Positions 20,748-31,460 of a DNA stretch of 64,000 nucleotides are shown piece by piece (position 1 is the stretch's first letter; every line of letters begins with the position of its first letter). Origin of the DNA: Gadus chalcogrammus (taxonomy: Eukaryota > Chordata > Actinopteri > Gadiformes > Gadidae). Location: NCBI RefSeq assembly GCF_026213295.1, contig NC_079414.1, positions 6,067,847 through 6,131,846 on the forward strand, given 5' to 3'. Under the pieces are notes generated by a model. That model saw only the letters and a program-made list of their open reading frames with translations, did no database searches and had not been told where the DNA came from. The position numbers and the translations under genes were made by a program.

Positions 20748-22719
20748 CAGTTGGATCAATGCTGATCTCGTCCAATGTCATGCCTTTAAATTGTGATAGC
20801 TCGCCTCTCTCACAGGCCATAAGCAACTTTGCAACTTTGGCAACTTGTAATGTCCCTTCAGGGAGCCGATAATATTGTCGATGGACCCTGATGTTGTGAC
20901 CCATAAAACCTGCGAGGCAGTCCTCCTCATTGTCTTTCAAGTTCAGAACTTGTGACATTGTTGCCATTTGTTTCCTTAATCTTGTCGATGTCAATGTTTG
21001 AGGGTCCTTCACCCCGCATTCATGTGCAAAGGCACGGATGGCATCAGATCCTCTGACGTGACTTTCTGCCTCAGGTCTACCAAACAAATACACATTCTCA
21101 GGTGGCACAGCACATCGTCCTCGATAAGTCACCAGCATCTGTATGGAGGACACCATGTCTGGGCTGAGTAAGACGGGGACCTTTTTGTCCCGCTTACCTT
21201 TGATTTCCACACGCTCAAAGTATTTGCAGAGCTTCTTTTCCACGTCAGTCAAGGCAAGGTCAAGATCTGGATTACTGGCAAAGGTGTTTCTCAACAGGAA
21301 GTCAGTCAGGAACATCTTTGAAACTTCTCCCTCTCTCCTACGATTGAAGACGATTACTTCACAAAGCGTTAGTTTAGCAAGACTTAACCAGTTCCTCTTA
21401 TTTGGTGCAGTTTCAAGATTGGATCGATACTTGGGCCTTTCTGTGTCAATATGGTTGTGCAGTCTCACAACATCTTCACAGTAGGGGATAAGAAGAGGTT
21501 TATTCCATTTCGACTCTCTGAGGTTCCTCAGTGCATGCGAAGACACCCACTCATCCCATTTCTTCTCTTTCAATGTCCTGAACGTCACCACATTTTCAAG
21601 GGCCTTCTTGTTCTCTGACATCCTTGCTTCAAACTCTGCAATATCTGATATTTTAGTTAGACTATGGCCTAGTTTGAGCGCCAAGGATGGAATCTTGAAA
21701 CTGCTGGTATCTTCACTCCATCCACAGACCACCTTCACAGCTTTCACGACACGGCAGAAGTTTGCTGGCAGAAAGAAGTCATGTATTGTTTTCAGCTTGC
21801 CAAGTGTCTTTGCTAGGAGAACTAATCTTCCCATCTCCCGCATTTTTTGTCTGATGTATTGGTGTTGGCTTTTGTCTGTGCCTTTTTTGTTATAGAAGTG
21901 TTCTCCTAACTTCAGAATATATTTTTCTTGCCGAATCATGTCCGTTATGTTGTCTTGATTCATGCCATTTACTAGGCCCCAGACTTTGTCATTTATCTAT
22001 TTTGGGACAGGCTGTCCAGCAGCACAAAGTGACTGCACTCTAGTTCTGCCTGGCTTTATGCTTTTCTTTGCCAGTTTGTATTTTCTCATGTGCCGCCACA
22101 TCACCTTCCTTTTGAGTAATGCCTCACAGTATGTGCAGTGCAAATAGTCTTTTACATTCACTGGTCCAATGCTTTGCTGAGAGGGAACCATCACCCCTTT
22201 ACCCTGCTCCAGGACCTCGAAGTTGTGGCGACGATTGCCTTTATTTTGAATTAGAGTTGTCTGCAGCTTTCTCTCCGCTGATCCTTTTGGATAACTGAAC
22301 GCTTGTGCTACCGCCTGCACGTCGCTGTGTTTATTATCCAAATGCCGTGCAAGTTTGGCATATGGTTTAAAACAGTACAAACAGTAGTGCCTCTTATTGT
22401 ATACTCTACCACCATTGGTTTTCTTTTTCAGCCTCAAGACATCTATGTCACTGGAGGATTTTGACAACTCACAATCTGCCATGGATTGGGAAGAGGAAGA
22501 TGTGCCCTGTCTGCATTTAACAGGCTTAGCACGACCTTTCTTCAAGCGTAGAACATCAGAGTTATTTAATGAACTGTAGTTTCTTGGAGACTGGAGCAGT
22601 TTGAGTTCTTCCTCCGATACGTCTGATTCTGGTGTAGAACTAGGCACATACTCATCCTCACTTATTTCACTGCTTGTCATTGATTTATAGTCAGAGTTCC
22701 CAAGCATTTCCTTTGTAAG
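20748..22719 (-). pseudogene. Tyrosine-recombinase-like (Crypton-like) exon with one in-frame stop
   Basis: One long exon runs from a TTTTCTAG acceptor (start 22719) to a CTG/GTAAAAC donor (20748). It encodes an acidic leader, a finger ([16 protein letters not shown]…H), a second finger ([18 protein letters not shown]), then a core with box I FNRRREGEVSKMF, box II STRLRKQMATMSQ, FMGHNIRVHRQYYRLP with the presumed catalytic tyrosine. Seen: the frame is open for about 650 codons except one TAG at 21997-21999, where the sequence on both sides continues the family (…PVPK, stop, INDKVWGLVNGMN). A CAG to TAG change would explain it. Either a recent pseudogene, a polymorphism or an assembly error. 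It is fully in phase with the five 3' exons. Confidence 0.8.
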
Positions 22720-22870
22720 CTAGAAAATGAAAGTCAGATGGGACTCAATTCGTTTTTAAAGAATATTTCCCACTTAAATTTCCCATTTACGCCTTTCCCA
22801 TCAACAATAATATAGTTCATAATTTTGTCAACCGATATCAAGATTCACATTGGTTTGTATGCAAACTTAC

Positions 22871-22931
22871 AAAGACACTCAGTTCTCTTCAGTTTAGGAA
22901 CATCTGGGTCTGAAGGGTACTGGTCCGTTTC
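22871..22931 (-). CDS. Candidate upstream exon of the recombinase-type gene
   Basis: 61 bp with a CTTTCAG acceptor and a strong TTT/GTAAGTTTG donor. Phase 0 reads ETDQYPSDPDVPKLKRTECL. It ends in phase 1, while the next exon (22719) needs phase 0, so the exact joining is unresolved. An alternative donor or transcript is likely. Confidence 0.45.
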
Positions 22932-23212
22932 CTGAAAGTTACCAAAAACACTCTCAAATACAATTTCCAATTAAAGAATAATCCATTTTTACATTGTGAT
23001 AAGATCTATAGCTTATAAATACAATAACAACTATTAATAAAAATTGAGCCTTCGCCGTTACAAAGAAAAATAAACTAGAGTAAGTAAGAAATGGAGAACC
23101 AGCTGTGTAACAACCAAAAAGCCTGTGAAAGTATTTAGACCCTCTTCCATTTTCACTATTTCTTATATTTCAGCCTTGTGTCAAAGTAAAAAAAAATGTC
23201 AATGACATTTTT

Positions 23213-23279
23213 TTTGGCCTGGCCTCGTGAGGTACTGAGTGGAGATTCTCCACTCAGTACCTCACGAGGCCAGGCCAAA
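23213..23279. repeat. 67-bp perfect palindrome
   Basis: Arms 23213-23245 and 23247-23279 are exact inverted copies (33 bp each) around a single T at 23246. It interrupts a dispersed repeat whose flanks (…gtgtcaaagtaaaa / aattaattaataaag…) resemble a fish repeat family. See the finding. Confidence 0.95.
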
Positions 23280-23855
23280 CCCAGAATTTTAGATTTTTTT
23301 GCAAAATTAATTAATAAAGAAAATCTGAAATATCAACACATAAGTATTCAGACCCTTTGCTGTCACACTCATGTAGGTCATTTAGGTGCCGTCCATTTAG
23401 TTTGAAAAATGTAAGAGCGTCTGAATATTTTCATTAGATTTTTTTTTGTCAAAAATCCTAACTATCCCTTTAATAATTTTTAAATAATTTCAAACACAAA
23501 TAAATGCTCTCTCTCCCTCGCTATCAGCTGGCTCCTTTCTCAACACTGTTCATTTCTCATGTTTAAACACACAAGAACCAATGTAATTGTCATTCAATGT
23601 GACAATATGGCACTGAATTTCTGATCAATATCAAATGAATTTCACATAATAATGTGACACAATTGAACATGTTTAACTGTCCAACCGGGTGTGCTACTAC
23701 ATTTTTTTAACTTGCTAGCTCCAGCAGTATAACTTAAATAAGTAAGCGTACATTAGTGTTCACCGCCAAATACGTTTTCTCTCTTTCTGTCCCAATTTGA
23801 GTACCTGCTTGCATCTGTGGCATCACTCTTTATGTGCAACATCCCCTGCACTTAC

Positions 23856-23930
23856 CTCCTCTCGTATGTCTGGCTCGTCCGTCGTCTCTCCCTCCTCCTG
23901 ATCTTCTGACTTTTCAGGGGGGGTCTGGCC
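23856..23930 (-). CDS. Candidate acidic upstream exon
   Basis: 75 bp with a TCATTTGCAG acceptor and a GAG/GTAAGTG donor. Phase 0 in and out, reading GQTPPEKSEDQEEGETTDEP and DIREE. The splice signals are strong and the acidic composition matches the gene's leader region. Confidence 0.5.
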
Positions 23931-24910
23931 CTGCAAATGAGGTCAGCACATGCAAAATACCAGTCAACCCTGACATAATTAAGCATGTATGTCTGAAAAA
24001 TATCTCGTGCTCAGACTCAGGTTAGCCAGAATATGCCAGGTTTTGGCCATCAAGTGTAATTAACAGGCATATGAATCAATGGCCAAAATGTCCAGCAGGA
24101 AATATGCCAAATAAATAAATAACAATGTATTAATAGTAGCCGATGTTAAATAGCCCAATATTGTGTGAGCTGTAAGATATGTTGCAAATATTAAAGGTTT
24201 TACCAAACGATCCATCAATCTGACCACACATTTAACAGCAGGAAAGTGCGATGAAACAGCACTGTGATTATGGTAGCGTATTTACAGTCTGAAGCCCAGT
24301 GTATTTACAGCTAGTCTGAAGTGCTCCTGTATATTAATTCAACCAAGTAATATGAACTCAGAGGCACAATGTTTTCGTCGCATACTGGTAAGTATTTTCT
24401 CAATAATGGCTGAATATTTAGATGATTTTGAGGATACGGTAGATGACTTCGAATACGGTGGTCAGCCATGTGACTGACACATGTGACTGCTACTTTTACA
24501 AACATGTCTGCTTCCTTGAAGTAAACAAACCCATCAGTGTAAGTTTGAATAGCCATCTGAAGTTGTCTGTGAGATGTAAATAGCCTAAACAGCCTAAGAT
24601 CCGTCCACTCCCACTAAAAGCAGCAGTGGCAATGCGGGGACAGAGGGAACTACTGCATAATGGGAGCAATTAAAAAAAAATCTTCAGATTCATTCATTTA
24701 AACCTTGAATTAAAAAAAAAGGCTACTTGTTATATATTGTTGGCTAACTAAGGTCGCAAAGTTCATTCTGCTGAATATTTTTAATAAAATAGCCTACATT
24801 TGTTGGATCATAGCATTTGTGTTTTCGTTATATTACTGTTTAAAGACTATTAAATTGCTATTTAAAATATGACTTGTAGGTACTGGAATATTTGCAGGCC
24901 TCCATCTCAC

Positions 24911-25081
24911 CTCATTGTTATTCTCCTTGGCAATGTGCAGGTCCATATTAATGGTGGTAGTGGTAGTCTCCTCTGGGTAAGGGTCAGGGTCAGGGTTAGG
25001 CAAATCCACCTTGAGATGCCGAGACAGACCAGGGGCTGTGGACCCCAGCCTGTGCTGCTTATGGTTGTCCACAGCATCCAT
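24911..25081 (-). CDS. Candidate upstream exon (57 codons, phase 0)
   Basis: The exon begins exactly at an ATG after a CTTTCATCTAG acceptor and ends GAG/GTGAGATGG. It reads [20 protein letters not shown] with following Pro/Asp-rich and Thr-rich stretches. It may be an internal exon or an alternative start. No domain is recognised. Confidence 0.45.
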
Positions 25082-25663
25082 CTAGATGAAAGAGTGGAAG
25101 AGGAGAGGATGACAGGAGGAGAGGAAGCAAGGAGAGGAGACAAGTGAGCAGTCATACTGGAGATAAACCCTTTAGTTCAGTTTGTGGAAATTAGTTAATT
25201 AGTTAATTTAGTTATTAATAAAAAATATATTTTAATACCTTTAATACCTTAGCTAATTGGACTCAATCACTACATAGAGTAAATGTCTGCTTTGAGTCTG
25301 TTCATAACAGTTAATTATCTGTATAATAAGTTCTGTATTGTTTGAACAATTGCTCGTACTTCATCTCAATTACAGATTTTGTTGCACTTATGACAGCAAG
25401 GAGCTGTACTTGACGAGAGAAACGTGAAACCTAAAGTCCGTTTCATCCCGTCAGCTGTTGTATGTGTGGAGCTCAGCCTCACCTCCTACAGACAGAATAG
25501 AGGAGAGGAGAGACGGAGCTCGCAGCAAAACTCCCATTTTAGTTCGCATAGAATCATTTTTAATAGCATCAGTCTAGTCTCTTCTATAGTTATTACCTAA
25601 AACACGCAGGGATTGCTCTGTAAATAAATTGAAAATATAACTAATGGTCCATATAAAGTGTTA

Positions 25664-25800
25664 ACTAGGGCTGCCACCTAATAGTCGTCTTAGTCGAATA
25701 CGTTTTCATTAGTCGAGCAAAAAGTAAAACATAAAAATAAGAAGGCATGAGCACCGCAAACCGAATACATCAGAGGTCGCAACAAGCCCTGATTTAACTT
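25664..25800. mobile_element. One end of a hAT-type element (Charlie-like), truncated
   Basis: tagggctgccacctaatagtcgt is a typical hAT-type terminus. The matching right end is not found before the Harbinger insertion at 25.85 kb or shortly after it. Confidence 0.4.
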
Positions 25801-25846
25801 ATCGCTGCAGAAATACTGACCAATACACCTGGGCAGGTAGACACCT

Positions 25847-26834
25847 GGGGCCGGTTGCACCAACTGGGCGTAAGCCTGGTCTTAACTACGCCTGGTCGTA
25901 ACTTTGCGTTCTAAGTCCGACCTAACCGTTACGCTGGTTGCACCAACTGGGCTTAGCGTTCTTTTCACTAAGACCAGGGCGTAAATCCTACGCCTGGTCA
26001 GGGGGAGGCGTAGAGTCGAAATTTCTGCTGTTTCCGTAGCAATTCCATTCAACCCATCCAGCGCGACCATGGCACGTTTAATACATAGATAGGCTGTACA
26101 ACGAGCGGGCATTTTTCATTCATTCATTCAACCTTTATTTATTCTCGGAGGGTCATTGAGGGAAGCCCTCATTTTCAATGAAGCCGAGATTACAGAAACA
26201 ATGAAGTAACAAGATGTAAAAAGAGAGACGGGACGTTTAGACGGGAAAGAGTAATTAGGGACATAAGCAATCCATTGGACATTTATAATGACGAGGAGCT
26301 GATTGAGAGGTTTCGATTCTGTAGGAGAGATCTGTTTGAATTAATAGAACTGTCACCGGATTTACTGTTCGTGTCGGACCGCAATGCAGCGCTACCACCA
26401 GCTTACAACTGCTTATTGCGCTTTGTTTCTTCGCAAACGTTTTTTTTTTGTTCGTATTGCTTTTTTTTGTTCGTATTTACATTGGACTGCTTGGCAGTCA
26501 GTGTGTTCTTGTTGTCACTGTACAACTCAATTATTTTTTTTTATTTCAAGGTCAGTAAAGTTGCTTTTCCTCTTTCGGTTTTCCTCCATCATATCGGATG
26601 TTAAGTAAAATAGTAAATAGCTGTTGGCACGAGGTATCCTAGCAACGCGGTGATATGCGCATTCCATGGAACATTCACATGGCCGCGCACGGCTAAGACC
26701 GGGCGTAGTTAAGACCAGGCGTAAGTCCCGTTGGTGCAACCGGCGTTAGTTCCATTCTAACGCCAGGTCTTAACTAAGACCTACTTAGCAGTTACGACCA
26801 GACGTAGTTAAGACCAGTTAGTGCAACCGGCCCC
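25847..26834. mobile_element. PIF/Harbinger element with transposase N-terminus
   Basis: The ends ggggccggttgcaccaact and its complement (…gttagtgcaaccggcccc) define 988 bp. Subterminal inverted motifs (taagaccaggcgta) repeat on both sides. At 26270-26430 the plus strand encodes DIYNDEELIERFRFCRRDLF, then ELIELSPDLL, the N-terminal helix-rich part of HARBI1-type transposases. The rest is replaced by T-rich DNA. It inserted into a short tandem array (unit acctgggcaggtagac) that continues at 26835-26885. Confidence 0.75.
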
Positions 26835-26885
26835 AGGGCAGGTAGACACCTGGGCAGGTAGACACCTGGGCAGGTAGACACCGCT
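26835..26885. repeat. 16-bp tandem repeat
   Basis: About three copies of gggcaggtagacacct. Further units lie on the left side of the Harbinger element (25829-25848), showing that the element split the array. Confidence 0.85.
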
Positions 26886-27077
26886 AGAAACACGGGACTC
26901 ATACCGGTGATCGCGGCTGTAGTTCGCCGTGTCTGATCGCTGTAATTCGGAGCGTGAATATCCGTTGAATATCTAATATCTTTCTAACTTTAAAAAACAC
27001 TTTAGTATTTTTTAAAACAATAGTCGCACATCACTCGTAACTACGCCGTGAAGGTGAACCCTCCCGGACTCCGCTAT

Positions 27078-27400
27078 AGGCCTTTTTCACAGAAGACATT
27101 TTGACTCGTCATCGTAGGAAAAGCACAGGTGTAAATAATCAAATGAATGATGGCTGAACTCCATTTAGCTGCTTTAGTTTCAGGGTGCTGCGTTGTGCAT
27201 GATGGCTCACTGTCACAGCTTACTGGGACAGAGCCATCGTTAATGTTATTAGTAACAGACATAATATACGTAGACGCCTCATAGCCTGACGCTGCCTGTT
27301 GGAGCTGACGTATCAGTCCGGCCGCCATCTTGGATGGGTGATTAGTAACACGTGCTTTTCCCACTATGACAAGTCAAAATGTCTGCTGTGAAAAAGGCCT
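27078..27400. mobile_element. MITE with about 25-bp inverted ends
   Basis: The ends ggcctttttcacagaagac and its near complement (gtctgctgtgaaaaaggcc) continue inward with matching attttgac/gtcaaaat. The interior is non-coding. No transposase and no clear target duplication. Confidence 0.75.
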
Positions 27401-27780
27401 ATTAACATGAACCGCTCCGCCGAAGTTGCCGCACATCCACACGCACCGGACAACAAAATATAACATGTTTTCCATGTGCTTGCTTTTAAATAAAGTTGTG
27501 TTATACGTTATAAGTTATACGGTTTAATACGATTATTAAAAGTGGTCCAGAACCGCTTGGTCCATGCCGTTAATAGACGGCCCGCTTCGTGCGTGTGCTT
27601 GTAAAAATGATATTTAACGCCATAATTTGACACCCCTAAAAATAATATTTTTTAAGTGGAAACACATTTATGTAAAGGCCGGTCCGTGAAAATATTGTCT
27701 AACATTAAACCGGTCCGTGGCGCAAAAAAGGTTGAGGACCTCTGAATAAAACACCTGTAGTTCACTGTATTAGCCGACAG
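27401..27780. other. hAT-type 3' end fragment and unassigned repeat
   Basis: ccggtccgtggcgcaaaaaaggttgaggacc near 27710-27740 resembles the right end of a widespread vertebrate hAT family. The matching left end is not visible here. No gene seen. Confidence 0.35.
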
Positions 27781-27917
27781 CAATGCGAGGCACTTAGCTA
27801 ACGCTAACTGGCTTATATGCTAACTACTCCATTCACGAGTAACATCGCTGTTTATCATAACCTATCGATTAAAAATCATGACATATTAAAGCAAAATAAG
27901 AGAACGTAAATCCTTAC

Positions 27918-27999
27918 CAGCTGCTGATGCTGGAGCCGTTGTCATGTCTTTAACAAGTCGTCTTCTTTTGAAACGCTCTCTTCTTGCTGCTGCTGCCAT
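27918..27999 (-). CDS. Candidate first coding exon (basic N-terminus)
   Basis: The ATG at 27999 is followed by MAAAARRERFKRRRLVKDMT, then ends in phase 1 at a CTG/GTAAGG donor. The arginine-rich start resembles a nuclear localisation signal. It lies in a locally GC-rich region with a TGACGTCG box just upstream. It is probably the start of the minus-strand recombinase-type gene, but the phase does not join directly to the exon at 25081, so at least one exon is missing from my model or this belongs to another transcript. Confidence 0.5.
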
Positions 28000-28011
28000 G
28001 TGCCACTGCCG

Positions 28012-28019
28012 TGACGTCG
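28012..28019 (-). promoter_or_regulatory. CRE-like box near the candidate first exon
   Basis: tgacgtcg lies 13 bp upstream of the ATG at 27999, within GC-rich DNA (28010-28060). CRE/ATF-type sites are common in CpG-rich vertebrate promoters. Only the motif and position support this. Confidence 0.3.
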
Positions 28020-28425
28020 CGTTGCGCGCTAGCCGCGGGGCGAGGGGAGTAGTGGGGGAGGGGTGCACTACGCAGCTCGGCAGAGGACCACACAATATTT
28101 CTCCACTTCTCAACTGTGACTCACAGGCAGGGATGGACTGGCCCAAAAATTTGGCCCGGGACTTTGGGATGGAGAGGCCTTTTATGAGACCGCGGGAATA
28201 GCGCGCGTAGAATTTTGCCACGGTGTAAAATAATAAAAACTAGTCCTTATCCGTGGATATGTGCATTGCAACGGCATGTCAATGTTGGGATGTGCATGTG
28301 TTTAGAATATTGTGAAGATCACTGGGAAATATTTTATAAGCAATCTTGTCCATGTACAAAATATTAGAAATTGCATGTGCCTAGAAAGGTAAATCAAGGC
28401 TGAAAATTATCTAAATAGTGCAAGA

Positions 28426-29240
28426 TAGGGCTGCTCGATTATGGGAAAAATCATAATCACGATTATTTTGGTCAATATTGATATCACGATTATTCAAACG
28501 ATTATTTTTGAGTTTGAAAACATGCATTTATTGACACAATCAATTATGACATAGAAACACGTGTAAGTATCCAAAATAAAACCTTTTTCGTGTGTAAGTG
28601 TACTGTCTGCCACAACATTCTGAATCTAACATTTGATTTTTATAAAACATTTCATGAATACAATATATTCAGCCAAATGCACTGACGAATGACTCGACTG
28701 AAATAATACATTCCCTATTTAATGTCTAGAGAACAACGGTCCCAGCATTTCTCCATAGCAAAGTTAAAAGTCACAAAGCCATAACAAACACATGGCTAAT
28801 AAAAATCATATTGTTAAACAGAAATACACAAGATGTACTTGGCAGTTCTGCCTTAAAGAACCCTTAGTTAAAGTCTGCTATAGGAGCTTGTTATCGTTCA
28901 TCAAACTGTAACGTTACTGAAACTTTAATATTCCACACGGTAGGTCTACTCCAACATGTCTGTCAACAGTCGATGCTGCTGATTGGCGGTTCACTGGCAT
29001 GTCCCGCCTCCTGCCAACGGCATACTTCCTGATGCAGCACGCCTGTTAGATTGTACTCCCTCTCGCCGCGTTGAATGCTTTCGCATGCGCGTCTCTTTCA
29101 TAAACTTTCATAAACTCTCTAGGCCTACTGTAAAACGGAAAATGTCAAATTAATCGTTTCAACTCGATTATACGAGTTTGGAGATCGTTTGACCCCAAAA
29201 TCGATATCGCGATCGAAATTCGATTAATTGCACAGCCCTA
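28426..29240. mobile_element. Nested hAT MITE with perfect 8-bp target duplication
   Basis: The ends tagggctgctcgatt and aattgcacagccct are inverted. Flanks are gtgcaaga at 28418-28425 and 29241-29248. The subterminal attatttt/cgatta motifs are typical. No coding sequence. Confidence 0.93.
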
Positions 29241-29484
29241 GTGCAAGATACAATTATTTTAGTGGAAAAAAATTGTCACACACATACACAGGGTTTGGGA
29301 GATGGGGGCGGGCCGGGGTTTGTTGTGCGTTGCTGTGGTTACTGGTGTTGAAGTGTTCCAATGGTTTATTAGCGGTGGTATCTAATAAATCGCTCTCTAA
29401 TCAATACTTCATTCACTGCCTCTTCCGTGGGCATTACAATATTATGAATTGTTCTCCGACGTCTCTGGTACTTCCATAATTAGT

Positions 29485-29772
29485 TCAAGTCATTTTTATA
29501 TTGCCAAACATGCTCGCTAGTGCACCTGTCATAGCTATACTATTGTGTCCTGTTCCCGCCGAACCATTGGTCTCGCTGACATGGGCGTCGCCGTCAACCT
29601 TGGCTTTTCCACGGAAAAGGTCGGTTAATTTAGCACATTTGGCTGCGTCTTGCTCTAACATTTTTTTCCTTTTCAACCTCAACTTCTGAGCGCCACCCAA
29701 TTCTTTTGCCTCTTCACCACCTTTTTTCCTTTTTGATATTTTCGTATTTCTGTGTAACTTCAGTGAGATCAA
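29485..29772 (-). pseudogene. N-terminal remnant of a hAT (ZMYM1-like) transposase
   Basis: The minus-strand frame carries a basic run (KRKKGGEEAKELGGAQKLRL, then KRKKM) followed by AAKCAKLTDLFR, as at the start of fish hAT proteins of the ZMYM1-like type. The downstream domains are absent. Confidence 0.5.
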
Positions 29773-30199
29773 CGAGAAGTACCGGGTAAGTGACCCGGCC
29801 GTGTGTCAGGCTGAGTCAATCAGAAATGACAGACCGCGGAGCAGTCCAAGTTGGGTGGGGCCGTTCGGCTGCTCTGCTGCTTTGGCCGCTCGCTTTGCCC
29901 CCATACACTGTGGGGGTGCTCCCCCCTCTAAATTGACAGTAATACATCGGCCCCGTTTCACCGTCAGGCAAGAGCTCCGTTTCGCGCTGTAAGTAAGAAT
30001 ATCCGGTAGCAGGCCACCCCAAATCACGGCTTACTTAACTTTTTCATTTTTTTTTACATCTTTTACAACAAAAAAAAATATATACATTTATAATAAAAAA
30101 AAAAAGAATTACGGCCGGCCGGCTCGGCCTGAAATCGTCCGGCCGTTCGGGAAATCTCCCGAACCTCCCGATGGCCAGTCCGCCCCTGCTCACAGGGTA

Positions 30200-31080
30200 G
30201 TTTTACAGACTAGTGTTGCAAATAACTGATGTTTCACATTTAACGCTAAAGTAAACCCCGCAAAATAGAAAATTGTTAACTTTAAAGTCTCTCTCCTTAA
30301 ACCAAAGTTTCACTATACTAGTGGTGGACACTAACTAAGTACTTTTACTTTAGTATTTTGGTGTACTTTTAGCCTACTTTACTAGTATTTCCATTTTATG
30401 CTTTATCTTTATACTTACAATCCACTACATTTTAGAGGGAAATACTGTACTTTCTAAACCTTTGCTTTTTATTGACAAATCATCTAGATGCAGTGTAATT
30501 ACTAGTTTGGCTGTACAAGATATTTGATATATTTAATAGATTGAATAGGCCTATATCAAATATCTAGTACCCTCAAGTTGTTGACTAAATTAATAGTAGC
30601 CTATAATTAAAATAATTCATTTTCCCATTGGACACAAGCCAGCCCAGGCATAGTTTCAGAGAGCACTTTGGAGGCCCAGTTTATAAAATGAAGCTTTTTG
30701 TTTATTTGTTGTTTTTAGTGGTAATAGTGACCAAAATGAGTCACCCTCAGACAATACCGCTGAGAACCTAGGGCATATGCTTGGAGGAAGGCCTGAAGAG
30801 TGTGGGTTAGGGTTAAGTTAAAATGCAGCTCTTTAAAAAGAGCACAACACAGTCTCACTCCCAGAACATCAAATAGCGACTGTCGGTAAGGGCACTTTAG
30901 CGTACCCTTCCACGTAGTCTGCAGACGGAGAGGGGGTTCAATTCACTACAATGTGATGACGTCTCAGGCGATATTTGACGTTCAGAGCGGGTGCTCCAGC
31001 AGCCCATCCACTCCTGTATTAACACGACCACGGCTCTAATGGACGATGTGGGCATCCATCCTATTGGTTAGTTATTACTC
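30200..31080. other. Non-coding stretch with repeat ends
   Basis: At 30322 there is agtggtggacactaactaag, one end of a common fish DNA element, without a partner. At 30846-30990 lies a sequence starting acaacacagtctcactccc, related to the foldback ends at 33460 and 33957. No gene seen. Confidence 0.4.
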
Positions 31081-31086
31081 CTGTAT

Positions 31087-31140
31087 CAGAGCTATAGAGT
31101 AAACAACTCTATAAACAACTATGTTTACTCTATAGCTCTG
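31087..31140. repeat. Hairpin with 19-bp perfect arms
   Basis: Arms 31087-31105 and 31122-31140 are exact inverted copies with a 16-nt loop that itself contains another partial copy (actctata). A (TA)n tract follows at about 31207-31236. Confidence 0.88.
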
Positions 31141-31460
31141 ATTCCTGCACCAATTTTCAATGACGTCAGGTTGGGCAACGGCTGAAAGACGCCGTGACCA
31201 TAGACATATATACTTTTTATATATATATATATATATGGCCGTGACCACCTGTCCCATTGGGAGGACCAGCCGGAAGTACTGTCCTTACTGTACTATTGTT
31301 TATGTTGTAATGTCATAAGTGTTGACAATAAAGTTTGTTAAAAAAACTAAAAAAAATACTATTATTGTCCCACACCACAATGTATGTCCCACAATGTTAA
31401 CTCAATTCATGTTTGTCCAATTCATGGACAAATAAAGCAGCTGGAAACACGTAAAATGTA

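Larger units (their letters stand above)
28128..30188. mobile_element. hAT element (2.06 kb) with perfect 8-bp target duplication
   Basis: The ends cagggatggactggccc and the complement of tggccagtccgcccctg are inverted. ctcacagg lies on both sides (28120-28127 and 30189-30196). A minus-strand remnant at 29485-29772 encodes the lysine-rich N-terminus of a hAT protein. Another hAT MITE is nested at 28426-29240. The transposase catalytic region is gone. It inserted just upstream of the candidate first exon of the recombinase-type gene. Confidence 0.92.

Noticed and set aside
26835..26885. Short direct repeats considered as a CRISPR-like array
   Set aside because: The units are contiguous without spacers and the sequence is a eukaryotic tandem repeat.
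29801..30027. Overlapping frames on both strands near the right end of the 28.1-30.2 kb hAT element
   Set aside because: GC-rich non-coding sequence within the element. No family motif in any frame.
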